A DNA stretch of 64,000 bases from Chryseosolibacter indicum. GTDB taxonomy: Bacteria > Bacteroidota > Bacteroidia > Cytophagales > Cyclobacteriaceae. The first letter of the stretch is position 1. Each line of letters begins with the position of its first letter. Under the pieces are notes generated by a model. It saw nothing but the letters and a program-made list of their open reading frames with translations, was not told the DNA's origin and did not search any database. The stretch is from positions 16,664 through 80,663 of the forward strand of contig NZ_JAHESD010000019.1 in the NCBI RefSeq assembly GCF_018598585.1, read 5' to 3'. Made by a program: the position numbers and the translations under genes. Below are positions 18,036 through 27,551 of the stretch, piece by piece.

Positions 18036-21000
18036 GATAACGTAGGGTTACTTTTTGATCCAATCTTTTCAAAATAAATATAGAGGCAAGGAAGCACGAA
18101 CAACGTAAGTATCGTCGAACTTATGAGCCCACCGATTACTACAGTAGCGAGGGGTCTTTGTACTTCTGCTCCCGCACTTGTAGCCAGTGCCATAGGCAAG
18201 AAGCCCAGAGATGCCACTGCGGCGGTCATTAACACAGGGCGCAACCTAAGCTGCGTGCCACTCAAAACAATTTCATTCAGGTCTGACATGCCTTCTCTTT
18301 TTAACCTGTTGAACTCCGCGATAAGGACAATACCGTTAAGTACCGCTACTCCGAATAAGGCGATAAAACCAACGCCAGCAGAAATGCTGAAGGGCATTCC
18401 TCTCAGCAACAATGCTATTATTCCTCCAATAGAGGCCATGGGTATTGCAGTAAATATCAGGAGTGATTGTTTAACCGATTGAAAAGTAAAGAACAACAAA
18501 ATGAAAATAAGCAGAAGCGCAACGGGGACGGCTACTGAAAGCCTGGCCTGTGCCTTTTCTAAATTCTCAAACTGACCGCCATAGGTGGTGTAATACCCAG
18601 CAGGGAACTTAATCTTTGCGTCTATCTTCTCTCTGATTTCCCTAACAATGCTGGCCACGTCTCTACCCCTTACGTTGAATCCTACAATGATTCTCCGTTT
18701 TGCGTCCTCGCGTTGTATCTGGTTGGGACCAATTTTAAAATCAACATCAGCAAGTTGTTTCAAGGGCACCTGTTGGCCAGAGGGTGCAGTAATGAAAAGC
18801 TCGCGCACATCTTCTATTTGTTGCCTGTTTTCAGCACGTAGCCTTACAACAAGGTCATAGCGCCTCTCTCCTTCAAACACAAGTCCCGCTGATTGTCCTG
18901 CAAACGCAGTATTAATAGTTTGGTTGATTTCAGATACATTAAGACCGTATTTGGCGATCTCATCTCTCCTGACCTTGACAACGATCTGTGGCAGGCCAGA
19001 CACTTCTTCTACGTATAAATCGCGTGCGCCTTCAACGGTGCGAACAATATCTGCCACTTGTTTTGACAATCCTGTGAGCACATCCAAGTCCTCACCAAAA
19101 ATCTTTACAGCTACATCCTGTCGAACGCCACTCATCAGCTCGTTAAAACGCATTTGAATAGGTTGCTGAAAACCATAGGTAACTCCAGGAACCACTTCCA
19201 GCGCTTCTGCCATCTTCTCTGACAATTCTTCGCGGCTTGCTGCTTTTTTCCATTGATCTTTATCTTTGAGAATCACCATCAGGTCGCATGCTTCTATAGG
19301 CATGGGATCTGTCGGAATTTCAGGTGAACCAATTTTTGCTACAACCTCTTTTACCTCATCCGGAAATTCTTTCAATATAACCTCCGCACTTTTTTGTGCT
19401 GCCTCTATCGTATACGTTAAACTACTTCCCGTGAGGACACGCGTTTCTACAGCAAAGTCACCTTCTTCCAGGGTTGGAAGAAATTCTCCACCCATTCGTA
19501 TAAAAAGAACAACAGACACCGCTAGCAGTATGAGCGATGAAAGGACAACAATCAACTTATTTTTAAGAACCGTAAGAATTAAGGGGTTGAACAGGCGATG
19601 GAAAGCATCCATCATACGGTCTGAAAAATTTCTCTTGTGACTTGTGTTCTTATCCAGGAATAACGTCGACATCATAGGAACATAAGTAAGGGAAAGGATA
19701 AACGCACCAAGAATAGCAAAGCTTACAGTCTGCGCCATTGGCTTGAACATTTTACCTTCAACTCCAACAAGCGCAAGGAGAGGAAGATAAACAATGAGAA
19801 TAATAATTTCACCAAATGCAGCGGATGTTCTTATGCGAGAGGCCGAAGTGTATACTTCTTCATCCATCTCAGCCTGCGTTAATCGTTGAGAAATCTTTCT
19901 TAAGCCGAGGTGATGCATGGTGGCTTCAACAATAATTACGGCACCATCTACAATGAGCCCAAAATCAATAGCTCCTAAACTCATCAGATTGCCCGAGACA
20001 TGGAACACATTCATAAGGGATACAGCAAAAAGCATTGCCAGTGGAATAACCGATGCTACAATTAAACCTGCCCGGAAATTACCGAGGAAAAGAACAAGTA
20101 CTGCAATTACAATAAGTGCCCCCTCAATAAGGTTTTTTTCAACCGTTCCTATTGCTCGGTTAACTAGATGGCTTCTGTCAAGAAAACCATCAATGGCAAC
20201 TCCTTCAGGAAGTGTTTTCTGAATTTCGGCTATTCGCTCCTTTACACGCTTTACTACTGCATTGGAGTTTTCTCCCTTTAACATCAGCGTTATGGCTCCA
20301 ACTACCTCACCTTCATTATTGTAGGTCATGGCACCATACCGTGTGGCATGGCCAAACTGAACGTCGGCAACATTTCTGATGAGCACAGGCGAACCTGCGC
20401 TGGTAGTAGACACGACGATTTTGCCAATGTCATCAGTTGAGTTTATCAAACCTTCACTTCTGATAAAATAGGCGTTGGGTTTCTTATCGATGTAAGCACC
20501 TCCGGTGTTTTGATTATTTCTTTCCAAAGCGGTAAAGATATCAGCAATGCCAAGGTTATAACTTCTTAGTTTATCGGGATCAATGGTAATCTCATATTGT
20601 TTAAGATAGCCGCCGAAGCTTGAAACCTCAGCTACCCCTGGTGTACCTAGCAATTGTCTTCTCACAATCCAGTCCTGGATGGTTCTTAACTCCATGGCAG
20701 TGTACTTATCTTCATAGCCCTTCTCAGGCCTTATAATATATTGGAAGATTTCTCCAAGTCCTGTAGTTACAGGGGCTAGTTCAGGAGTGCCTATTCCATC
20801 CGGGATTTGCCGTGAGGCGGTTACAAGCCTTTCACTTACTTGTTGCCGTGCCCAGTAAATGTCTATCTTATCTTTAAAAACAATGGTTACTACAGAAAGT
20901 CCAAACCGTGAGAAGCTTCGAACTTCTTCTATATCTGGAATGGTGGCCATCGTTTGCTCTATGGGAAACGTAACGAGCCGTTCAATGTCAAGTGCCGATT

Positions 21001-21166
21001 GTGATGGCGCAACGGTTAATACCTGAACCTGGTTGTTTGTAATATCAGGAACAGCGTCAATGGGGAGTTGGCTTATTGAATAACCACCCCATACAATCAA
21101 GGCCAAAGTAAACAGGCCTATAACAAGTTTATTTTTAATTGAATAATAAATGATCTTATCTAGCAT
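18032..21166 (-). CDS. czcA: CzcA-type heavy-metal RND efflux pump
   Basis: 1044 residues with the 12-TM RND layout: TM1 near residue 13, two large periplasmic loops and a second half beginning near 530. TM4 contains DFGLIVDGAVIIVE with Asp401, Asp407 and Glu414, the same spacing as the Asp402/Asp408/Glu415 proton-relay residues of CzcA. This favours divalent cations (Zn, Co, Cd, Ni) over Cu(I) or Ag(I). The pump exports metal from the periplasm or cytoplasm by proton antiport. It is first of the czcA-czcC-czcB set and lies 73 bp downstream of a small Cys/His-rich DUF6660 protein. Confidence 0.95.
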   Translation of the reverse strand: MLDKIIYYSIKNKLVIGLFTLALIVWGGYSISQLPIDAVPDITNNQVQVLTVAPSQSALDIERLVTFPIEQTMATIPDIEEVRSFSRFGLSVVTIVFKDKIDIYWARQQVSERLVTASRQIPDGIGTPELAPVTTGLGEIFQYIIRPEKGYEDKYTAMELRTIQDWIVRRQLLGTPGVAEVSSFGGYLKQYEITIDPDKLRSYNLGIADIFTALERNNQNTGGAYIDKKPNAYFIRSEGLINSTDDIGKIVVSTTSAGSPVLIRNVADVQFGHATRYGAMTYNNEGEVVGAITLMLKGENSNAVVKRVKERIAEIQKTLPEGVAIDGFLDRSHLVNRAIGTVEKNLIEGALIVIAVLVLFLGNFRAGLIVASVIPLAMLFAVSLMNVFHVSGNLMSLGAIDFGLIVDGAVIIVEATMHHLGLRKISQRLTQAEMDEEVYTSASRIRTSAAFGEIIILIVYLPLLALVGVEGKMFKPMAQTVSFAILGAFILSLTYVPMMSTLFLDKNTSHKRNFSDRMMDAFHRLFNPLILTVLKNKLIVVLSSLILLAVSVVLFIRMGGEFLPTLEEGDFAVETRVLTGSSLTYTIEAAQKSAEVILKEFPDEVKEVVAKIGSPEIPTDPMPIEACDLMVILKDKDQWKKAASREELSEKMAEALEVVPGVTYGFQQPIQMRFNELMSGVRQDVAVKIFGEDLDVLTGLSKQVADIVRTVEGARDLYVEEVSGLPQIVVKVRRDEIAKYGLNVSEINQTINTAFAGQSAGLVFEGERRYDLVVRLRAENRQQIEDVRELFITAPSGQQVPLKQLADVDFKIGPNQIQREDAKRRIIVGFNVRGRDVASIVREIREKIDAKIKFPAGYYTTYGGQFENLEKAQARLSVAVPVALLLIFILLFFTFQSVKQSLLIFTAIPMASIGGIIALLLRGMPFSISAGVGFIALFGVAVLNGIVLIAEFNRLKREGMSDLNEIVLSGTQLRLRPVLMTAAVASLGFLPMALATSAGAEVQRPLATVVIGGLISSTILTLFVLPCLYIYFEKIGSKSNPTLS

Positions 21167-21239
21167 AGAATCTAAAGCATACGCTAAAGCACGCTACTTG
21201 TGCTAAGCAGTTGATAACAGAATAAAAAACAGAGATATA

Positions 21240-21569
21240 CTAGAATGGCTTAGGCGGTTGCCAAATGCTACAAAAGACCAGCTCAGGAACCAGAGTTAGA
21301 TGGACACTATTTTTAATTACAAAGCCGGGACGAAATATTTCGAGATGAAATGACGAAGGTGAATGGATCTTCATGCTGCAACAACTACAAACACAAAGTG
21401 GTGAACATGAATCAACGTCGTCAGTAGAATGATCATGACTTATAACTGACGCCTGCCGCTCTGTATCATCAGCACATGTTTCCCCATCCGTGCAGGGATA
21501 ACATGACAGTGCGCTTAAAAGAAAGCCAAACAGAATACAGAAAATTTTCACGTGACAAAAATAACGCAT
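21240..21569 (-). CDS. DUF6660-like small Cys/His-rich secreted protein
   Basis: 109 residues from the ATG at 21569; a longer GTG start at 21596 is possible but would spoil the signal peptide. The N-terminus is a signal-like segment (KIFCILFGFLLSALSCYPC). It is followed by a Cys/His-rich centre: DGETCADD, HDHSTDDVDSC and PLCVCSCC. The C-terminus WQPPKPF is typical of the family. These proteins are commonly found upstream of CusA/CzcA genes in Bacteroidota, as here. A periplasmic metal-binding or metal-sensing role is inference from residues and position. Confidence 0.7.
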   Translation of the reverse strand: MRYFCHVKIFCILFGFLLSALSCYPCTDGETCADDTERQASVISHDHSTDDVDSCSPLCVCSCCSMKIHSPSSFHLEIFRPGFVIKNSVHLTLVPELVFCSIWQPPKPF

Positions 21570-21649
21570 TTTCAGTGCAATGAATCCTTCTACCACATCT
21601 TTCTGAAGGAATTTGGATCGATTCTAAGCAATAATATCTCCCAAGCTCC

Positions 21650-21958
21650 TCAGGAAAAATCGCCGCGCACTGCTTTAATAAATGCTTCAGATGAGTTGCC
21701 TACGTTCTGACGGCTGGCCTCAATGTGTTTACGCACCCGTTTATATTTTAATATTCCCATTAACATGACAAATATGCCAATGGCAATTAAGGGCACGCCT
21801 GTAAGCTTCCAGAAAAGCGTATCAATTAAATGTCCTAAGGTAGAACCTGCCACAACAAAGTAAAGCCCTGTTCTGATGTAGGCAAGTAAGGTTGTTTCGT
21901 TTGCAAGCTTGGTTCGTTCTATCGCTAAATATTCTCTTAAAACCAGATCTTTGTTCAT
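21650..21958 (-). CDS. DUF202 small membrane protein
   Basis: 102 residues with the DUF202 pattern: REYLAIERTKLANETTLLAYIRTGL followed by two or three membrane segments (about 28-45, 52-72 and beyond) and a basic tail. Function is unknown; homologues are inner-membrane proteins often found near stress genes. It is divergent from the CheB gene at 22090, and the intergenic region contains an FNR/FixK-like palindrome at 22048-22059. Confidence 0.85.
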   Translation of the reverse strand: MNKDLVLREYLAIERTKLANETTLLAYIRTGLYFVVAGSTLGHLIDTLFWKLTGVPLIAIGIFVMLMGILKYKRVRKHIEASRQNVGNSSEAFIKAVRGDFS

Positions 21959-22047
21959 GTTGATTATGCCCCGAATTCCTGCTCCGAATTTATACCATGT
22001 TTAATCCTTAACAAGAATCACTACACAAAAAATTGCGACTACTTGCA

Positions 22048-22059
22048 TGACCAGTATCA
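22048..22059. promoter_or_regulatory. FNR/FixK-like palindrome between DUF202 and cheB
   Basis: TGAC-CAGT-ATCA, with the outer bases CAT/ATG extending the dyad. It is centred about 36 bp upstream of the cheB start and 95 bp upstream of the DUF202 start. It matches the TGAY-N4-RTCA consensus of five other sites in the window but not their AAAA spacer, so it is the weakest of the set. Confidence 0.45.
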
Positions 22060-22089
22060 TGGCATAAAAGTTTCACCTTAAAAAATGCT

Positions 22090-22698
22090 ATGGATTATAA
22101 TTTTTACATTGCTGCTTTGGGGGCTTCTGCTGGTGGCCTAAAAGCGTTGAAGAGCTACTTTTCAAATGTTAAAGACGTTGAGAACATTGCATACGTTGTA
22201 GTATTACATTCGAAAAGGGATTACGAAAGCCATCTGCCACAAATCCTTGCCAGACACACATCAACTCCCATTGTCGAAATAGAACAGGGAATGGCAATAG
22301 AACGCGGCAAAATATTTATTCACCCACCCGCTATGAAGGTCACTTTGAAAGAAGGACACTTTATCCTTTCAGAGCGTTCGTCCCTTGAATTGTTAAACAG
22401 AACCATTAATCATTTTCTCAATTCACTGGCAGAAGATGCAAAAGACAAGGTTATAGGTGTAATCATGTCAGGAACGGGAAATGACGGAACAGAAGGCTTT
22501 CATGCTATTGAAAAGAACAGGGGAATTACTTTAGTACAGGATCCTGAAACTGCGGAGTTTGACGGGATGCCCAACCATTCTATCAAATACGACCACCCAA
22601 CTTTTATCCTACCGCCAGATAAAATGCCTAAAGAAATTGAAAATTATGTAAGACAAAATCTTCAGCTGGAGGAACACATCACACACATCAACATATAA
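22090..22698 (+). CDS. Stand-alone CheB-type methylesterase domain protein
   Basis: 202 residues consisting only of the CheB catalytic domain. The triad is visible: Ser13 in GASAGG, His40 in VVLHSKRD and Asp132 in MSGTGNDGTEG. The receiver domain of classical CheB is missing, so activity cannot be controlled by CheA phosphorylation in cis. No chemoreceptor or other che gene is nearby. CheB hydrolyses methyl-glutamate on chemoreceptors; in gliding bacteria without receptors the substrate of such orphans is not known. It is divergent from a DUF202 gene, with an FNR-like palindrome in between. Confidence 0.88.
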   Translation: MDYNFYIAALGASAGGLKALKSYFSNVKDVENIAYVVVLHSKRDYESHLPQILARHTSTPIVEIEQGMAIERGKIFIHPPAMKVTLKEGHFILSERSSLELLNRTINHFLNSLAEDAKDKVIGVIMSGTGNDGTEGFHAIEKNRGITLVQDPETAEFDGMPNHSIKYDHPTFILPPDKMPKEIENYVRQNLQLEEHITHINI

Positions 22699-22705
22699 AT
22701 TATAA

Positions 22706-22748
22706 GAGGCCGCCTCAAAAGTTATAAGTAAAGCCTTGAGACGACCTC
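22706..22748. terminator. Hairpin between convergent cheB and GH3 genes
   Basis: 13-bp arms (GAGGCCGCCTCAA and TTGAGACGACCTC, two G-T pairs) around a 17-nt loop. It sits between two convergent stop codons and could serve both directions, although the flanking T-tracts are weak. Confidence 0.6.
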
Positions 22749-22763
22749 ATTATTAACGTTCAT

Positions 22764-25400
22764 TTATTGCTCAGCAAGCTGAAGCACACCTTCAGCTGTT
22801 TTCTTGCTTGCGCGTGTTGCTGCATCAGGTTGGCTACCACCTACAGACACTGTAATTGCCCCGGGTAAATACTTTTCCGTACCATCTTCCAATATTACGG
22901 CAGTATCTTGTGGACGAAGCTCAAAAGTGACGAGCTTACTTTCACCTTGTTTTAAAAAGATGCGTTTAAATCCTTTCAGTGCTCGGAGCGGTGCTTTAAA
23001 AGATGGTTGTTGCCTCGATAAGTATAACTGAACAACCTCGTCCCCATCCATCTTTCCGGTATTGGTTACACGTACGCTTACCGTTACGGTGCTATTCACT
23101 TTTGCATTGGCAGGGATATTTAATTGGTCGTATTGAAAGGTCGTATAACTTAAACCGTAACCAAATGCCCATTGTGGTGTTCCTTTGAAATAACGGTAGG
23201 TGCGATTATCCATGGTATAATCATTGAAGTCAGGTAGGTCTTTATCACTCTTATAGAATGTCACCGGAAGACGTCCTGCCGGGTTATAATCACCAAAAAG
23301 AACATCGGCAATTGCTGTTCCCGCAGATTGGCCGCCGTACCATGCGTTGACAATAGCGGGAATGTTTTCTGCTTCCCACGGTGCCGCAATTGCACTACCT
23401 GTCATCATCACAAAAATTACTGGTTTACCTGTTGCCTTTAGTGCTTTCATCAATTCTGTTTGAACAGAAGGCAGAAGAATAGAAGTACGATCTCCCCCAT
23501 TGAAGCCCGGTTCGTTTACTTTCATTTCCTCACCTTCGAGCTGCGGTGAAATTCCGCCTACGAAAACAATAGCATCAGCACTTTTAACACGATTAGCAAG
23601 CGCTTTAAAATCTGTTTTCTTAAAATTACCAGCACGCAGTTTAATTCCTGCTTTACCTTCGGCCTGGTAGTATTCAACTACTAATCGATAGGTCTTTCCT
23701 TTTTCAGTTTGAAGTTTATAATTTCTCGCACCCCATCTATTGCGTGTCCAGGCATTGATTTGTTCTTTGCCATCTACAAGGAAACGGTAACCGTCATCGC
23801 CTTCTACTTCAAATGCGATCTCACCTGTTTCATTTGCAGTGAAATCTGTTGTATACCGCGCAGAGAAGTTATACGCTTTCATATCTGATACTACAATTTC
23901 ACCTTCCTGCCAGTCGTGATCAACAGAAGTTTCCATTCTTGTAATAACAGGGGTACCACTCAATTCCTTGTTATTAAAGTATTCAGCCCTGATACCTGGT
24001 TGTCCTTCTAAGCTATATTGCTTTGTTACATCGGCATAAACAAGAAGCGTATCTTTGGTAAATGTAGTAGCACGTTCGTACACTACCTTTACCTTGTCTC
24101 CCACCTTGTCTTTAATTCCTTGCAACGCTGTAACGATTTTTGACGGAATGCCATTATAGTTTCCAAGTACAGCAATTGCGTTATCTGCATTCGGACCAAT
24201 AACAGCGATCTCCTTTAAGTTCTTCTTTAACGGGAGTACGTTCTTCTGGTTCTTCAACAACACAATAGACTGTCGTGCCATCTTCAGTGTGTGAGCACGG
24301 TGCGGTTCACTCTCCAATACACTTTCTGGTGTTTGGGCATATTTAACCATAGTTGCCGGATCGAACATTCCTAAGCGAAAGCGTATCGTGAACAGTCTCT
24401 TAACCGAAACATCTATTTGTCGTTCGGTAATCTTACCTTCCTTAACTGCCTGCACTAATGATTTGTAGGCATCTGTTCCGCAATCAATATCCGTTCCGTG
24501 TATTACAGCATCTGCAGAAGCACTTGCTGCATCCGGATGTGTTTTATGGTTCTTAAAGAAATCATCAATCGCCCAGCAGTCAGAAGTAACATACCCAGTA
24601 AACTGCCATTGGTTACGAAGGATGTCTTGCATCAGCACATCACTTCCGCAACACGGTTGTTTACGAAATGCATTATAGGCACACATTACGCCGGCCACTT
24701 TTGCATTTACTACCAACTCTTCAAATGCAGGAAGGTACGTATCCCAGAGGTCATAGTCACTTGCCTGGGCATCAAATACGTGACGCAACGGCTCCGGACC
24801 ACTATGCACCGCATAATGCTTGGCACACGCAGCGGCCTTTAAATATTTTGGATCATTCCCCTGAAGACCATGAACAAAAGCACGACCCAACATAGCAGTA
24901 AGGTAAGGATCTTCTCCGTAGGTCTCCTGCCCTCTTCCCCAACGCGGATCTCTGAAGATGTTGATGTTGGGTGTCCAATAAGTTAAGCCCATATAACGCT
25001 GGCCTGATTTTCCTTCTTTTACTGCCTTGTTATATACTGCCCTTCCCTCCAATGCAGAATAGTCGGCCATCTGGTGAAGTGATGTTGTATCAAAGGTTGC
25101 AGCCATACCAATGGCCTGCGGAAAAACAGTTACTTTGTAAGGGGTACGAGCCACGCCGTGTAACACTTCATTCCACCAATCGTAGGAAGGTATGTTAAGA
25201 CGCGGAATGGCAGGCGCTGAGTTAAGCATCTGCGCAACCTTCTCTTCCAGCGTAAGCCTTGACACAAGGTCATTTACGCGGGCTTCAATAGATAGCGAAG
25301 GATTTTGAAAGGGATAATCATTATCCTCTTCCCGGATAACATTAAAAGAAACAGTACTGATCAGAATAACGACCAGGAAAAGCTTTAAAAAGTTTTTCAT
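22764..25400 (-). CDS. Glycoside hydrolase family 3 (beta-glucosidase/beta-xylosidase type) with PA14 insert
   Basis: 878 residues. Signal segment at about 1-19. GH3 N-terminal TIM-barrel with KHY at 194-196 and the nucleophile region VTSDCWAIDD, Asp274 being the expected nucleophile. A second GH3 sandwich domain is split by a PA14 module (about 468-605), and a fibronectin-III-like domain ends the protein (about 775-855). The SDCWAIDD motif resembles the beta-xylosidase/arabinosidase group as much as beta-glucosidases, so the sugar is not settled. It releases terminal sugars from oligosaccharides, probably in the periplasm. It stands alone, without SusC/SusD genes. Confidence 0.9.
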   Translation of the reverse strand: MKNFLKLFLVVILISTVSFNVIREEDNDYPFQNPSLSIEARVNDLVSRLTLEEKVAQMLNSAPAIPRLNIPSYDWWNEVLHGVARTPYKVTVFPQAIGMAATFDTTSLHQMADYSALEGRAVYNKAVKEGKSGQRYMGLTYWTPNINIFRDPRWGRGQETYGEDPYLTAMLGRAFVHGLQGNDPKYLKAAACAKHYAVHSGPEPLRHVFDAQASDYDLWDTYLPAFEELVVNAKVAGVMCAYNAFRKQPCCGSDVLMQDILRNQWQFTGYVTSDCWAIDDFFKNHKTHPDAASASADAVIHGTDIDCGTDAYKSLVQAVKEGKITERQIDVSVKRLFTIRFRLGMFDPATMVKYAQTPESVLESEPHRAHTLKMARQSIVLLKNQKNVLPLKKNLKEIAVIGPNADNAIAVLGNYNGIPSKIVTALQGIKDKVGDKVKVVYERATTFTKDTLLVYADVTKQYSLEGQPGIRAEYFNNKELSGTPVITRMETSVDHDWQEGEIVVSDMKAYNFSARYTTDFTANETGEIAFEVEGDDGYRFLVDGKEQINAWTRNRWGARNYKLQTEKGKTYRLVVEYYQAEGKAGIKLRAGNFKKTDFKALANRVKSADAIVFVGGISPQLEGEEMKVNEPGFNGGDRTSILLPSVQTELMKALKATGKPVIFVMMTGSAIAAPWEAENIPAIVNAWYGGQSAGTAIADVLFGDYNPAGRLPVTFYKSDKDLPDFNDYTMDNRTYRYFKGTPQWAFGYGLSYTTFQYDQLNIPANAKVNSTVTVSVRVTNTGKMDGDEVVQLYLSRQQPSFKAPLRALKGFKRIFLKQGESKLVTFELRPQDTAVILEDGTEKYLPGAITVSVGGSQPDAATRASKKTAEGVLQLAEQ

Positions 25401-25565
25401 AATTTAGTTTGGGTAAAGTAGCTCGGTCAATTTTAAATATTATTTCAGAAACAACAATATTTAAAATGTTAAATAAACTGCAACTGCGATGTTATATGAC
25501 CCTGTCTCCTTCGCAACTAAATTTTCTTTTAATGAATTTGCGTATTAGCGTCCCTGGGCCAGTAG

Positions 25566-26327
25566 CTATTCCATAATAGCAACAACCCTGGCAGGAGCTG
25601 CGGAAGCACCAACTATCTTCAGTGGGAAAACCGCTACTTTAAAACCACTATAGGGAAGTGCATCTAAATTTACCAATTGCTCAATATGACAATACTCTTT
25701 TTCCCTGCCAACAAGATGCGCTTGCCAAAACAAGTCAGGGTTGGATGTCTCTTTTGCTTTCTTAATCTGATATGGTAAAGGAAGATCCCAACCCCATGAA
25801 TCTATACCCATAACTTTTATTCCGTGATCGATGAGCCAGGATGTTGCTTCTGCGCTCATTCCTGTACCTATATATGGGAACTCCTTTGTTCCATTGAACT
25901 TATCTCTACCGGTTTTAATAAGCACGATCATATCGCGCTCGAGAGTAAGATTTTCACGTTGTAAAAAATTTTTAATGTCATCAACCGTAATGGCGTCAAA
26001 GTCTGGTTTATGCTTCATGTCAATCACCAAACCTTTGCCATAACACCATTCTAAAGGAATTTCATCAATGGTCTTTGATCGCTTGCCACCAGTGGTAGGA
26101 GAATAATGCCAGGGTGCATCTATATGGGTTGTAGCATGAACACCCATTTTCCTGATGGTGTCATCAGCCCATCCTTCAAATCCCTTAGGAAACAATTTAA
26201 ACGGAAGGCCTAATAGCCTGATTAACCATTTAGATTGTTTATGGGACTTACTTTTGATAACTACCCTCATAAACCAAGGGTCAGCCTTGTTGTATTTTAT
26301 AGACTTGGAGAGGTCAACAATTTTCAT
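25566..26327 (-). CDS. Cyclase-family / kynurenine-formamidase-like metal hydrolase
   Basis: 253 residues of the cyclase (PF04199-type) fold. The metal-binding signature appears as HATTHIDAPWH (His64, His68, Asp70, His74), a variant of HxGTHxDxPxH. No signal peptide, so cytoplasmic. Family members include arylformamidases and other amide or ester hydrolases; the neighbours (GH3 gene, D-lactate dehydrogenase) do not point to tryptophan breakdown, so I leave the substrate open. Confidence 0.82.
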   Translation of the reverse strand: MKIVDLSKSIKYNKADPWFMRVVIKSKSHKQSKWLIRLLGLPFKLFPKGFEGWADDTIRKMGVHATTHIDAPWHYSPTTGGKRSKTIDEIPLEWCYGKGLVIDMKHKPDFDAITVDDIKNFLQRENLTLERDMIVLIKTGRDKFNGTKEFPYIGTGMSAEATSWLIDHGIKVMGIDSWGWDLPLPYQIKKAKETSNPDLFWQAHLVGREKEYCHIEQLVNLDALPYSGFKVAVFPLKIVGASAAPARVVAIME

Positions 26328-26419
26328 TTATTCTATTTAGTGCGCAAACATATTAATTTTCGGCAAATGTGTGCATACACTAACTGTAAGCTTATAAATT
26401 ACATAGCTTTAATAAAAAA

Positions 26420-26445
26420 GGGTTGAAGTTTCAGTCCTTCAACCC
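26420..26445 (-). terminator. Rho-independent terminator of ldhA
   Basis: 9-bp perfect stem (GGGTTGAAG / CTTCAACCC) with an 8-nt loop. On the minus strand it is followed by TTTTTTATT. It lies 22 bp past the dehydrogenase stop codon. Confidence 0.88.
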
Positions 26446-26467
26446 TTCAAAATATTCAATTAAAATA

Positions 26468-27481
26468 TCAGTTAACATTAGCAACCTTCGCTACTTTGTT
26501 AAGTTCATGCGGCGAAGTCTGGCCATCTTCCCAATAGTCAATATTCTCGATAGTTGTTCCTGCAATGCCCTGTAAAGCCTCGGTGGTAAGGAAAGCCTGG
26601 TGCCCTGTAACAATAACGTTTTTATTAGACCTTAGTCGTGTAAACAAAACATCCTTGAGTGTACTGTTTCTATGGTCTTCAAAAAACAGGCTCTTCTCTT
26701 TTTCGTATACATCGAGGCAAGCTCCTCCTAACCTTCCGCTTTCCAATGCTTCGAGAAGATCTTCTGTATTTACAATACCACCTCTTGAAGTATTGATAAG
26801 TATTGCATTCTTCTTCATCTTTTCAAGCTGAGGTTTAGATATCAGATAACGGGTATGTTCGTTTAACGGACAATGAATAGAAATAATATCACTTGATTTG
26901 AAAAGCTCGTCAAGCGACACATATTGTAAGCCTAGCTCCTCAGCTTCTTTATTCTTTACAGGATCATATCCAATAAGCCTTGCACCAAATCCTTTCATGA
27001 TTTTAACGAAAGCCATCCCAATTGTTCCGGTGCCTATAATACCCACCGTCTTTCCATGAATATCAAAACCTACAAGGGTATCGAGGCGGAAATCCTGAAG
27101 GCGCATCAGTGTTTGTGCTTCCGTTATTCTTCTGTTGAGGGCGAGTAGCAACGCTACTGCATGCTCTGCAATAGCATAAGGAGAATATGCAGGAACATTG
27201 GCTACGCTTATGCCAAGCTTTTCAGCTTTGGCCAGATCCACGTGGTCGTACCCTGCGGACCGTAAAGCAATAAAGCGTATTCCAAAAGCGTGAAGTTTTT
27301 GTATAACAGGTGCGGATGCATCATCTGCAGTAAATAATGCTACGGCTTCACAACCTGACGCCCACTGCGCGGTATCAAGTGTTAACTTCTTCTCAGTGAA
27401 GACTAGCTCATGTTTGCCTTCGGCAAGTCGCTGAAGAAAGGGTATTTCATATGCATGTGCGCTATAAACAAATATTTTCAT
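26468..27481 (-). CDS. ldhA: D-lactate dehydrogenase / 2-hydroxyacid dehydrogenase
   Basis: 337 residues of the D-isomer 2-hydroxyacid dehydrogenase family, with a catalytic/lid domain and an inserted NAD-binding Rossmann domain (IIGTGTIGMAFVKIMKGFG). The substrate Arg lies in ALRSAGYDHVDL. The C-terminal VTGHQAFLTTEALQGIA carries the acid-base His and is typical of fermentative LdhA proteins. Expected reaction: pyruvate + NADH to D-lactate + NAD+. Its promoter region has an FNR/FixK-type palindrome at 27530-27541, about 42 bp upstream of the predicted start of transcription. This fits induction when respiration is limited. Confidence 0.88.
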   Translation of the reverse strand: MKIFVYSAHAYEIPFLQRLAEGKHELVFTEKKLTLDTAQWASGCEAVALFTADDASAPVIQKLHAFGIRFIALRSAGYDHVDLAKAEKLGISVANVPAYSPYAIAEHAVALLLALNRRITEAQTLMRLQDFRLDTLVGFDIHGKTVGIIGTGTIGMAFVKIMKGFGARLIGYDPVKNKEAEELGLQYVSLDELFKSSDIISIHCPLNEHTRYLISKPQLEKMKKNAILINTSRGGIVNTEDLLEALESGRLGGACLDVYEKEKSLFFEDHRNSTLKDVLFTRLRSNKNVIVTGHQAFLTTEALQGIAGTTIENIDYWEDGQTSPHELNKVAKVANVN

Positions 27482-27498
27482 CCGTTATAAATTTAATA

Positions 27499-27506
27499 CA
27501 AATTTA
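27499..27506 (-). promoter_or_regulatory. -7 element of the ldhA promoter
   Basis: TAAATTTG on the minus strand matches the Bacteroidota -7 consensus TAnnTTTG exactly. With transcription starting about 6 bp downstream (near 27493), the palindrome at 27530-27541 is centred near -42, the class II position for CRP/FNR activators. Confidence 0.55.
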
Positions 27507-27529
27507 AACTGACTATTTCTTACCCGTAA

Positions 27530-27541
27530 TGATGATAATCA
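27530..27541. promoter_or_regulatory. FNR/FixK-like palindrome, ldhA side
   Basis: TGAT-GATA-ATCA, the FNR core with matching half-sites. Its centre lies 54 bp upstream of the ldhA start codon and 11 bp from the edge of a second palindrome that faces the divergent PPOX gene. Confidence 0.6.
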
Positions 27542-27551
27542 AAAATATGCC

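Noticed and set aside
21205..21225. TTGATAACAG word upstream of czcA as an FNR box
   Set aside because: No second half-site; not a palindrome.
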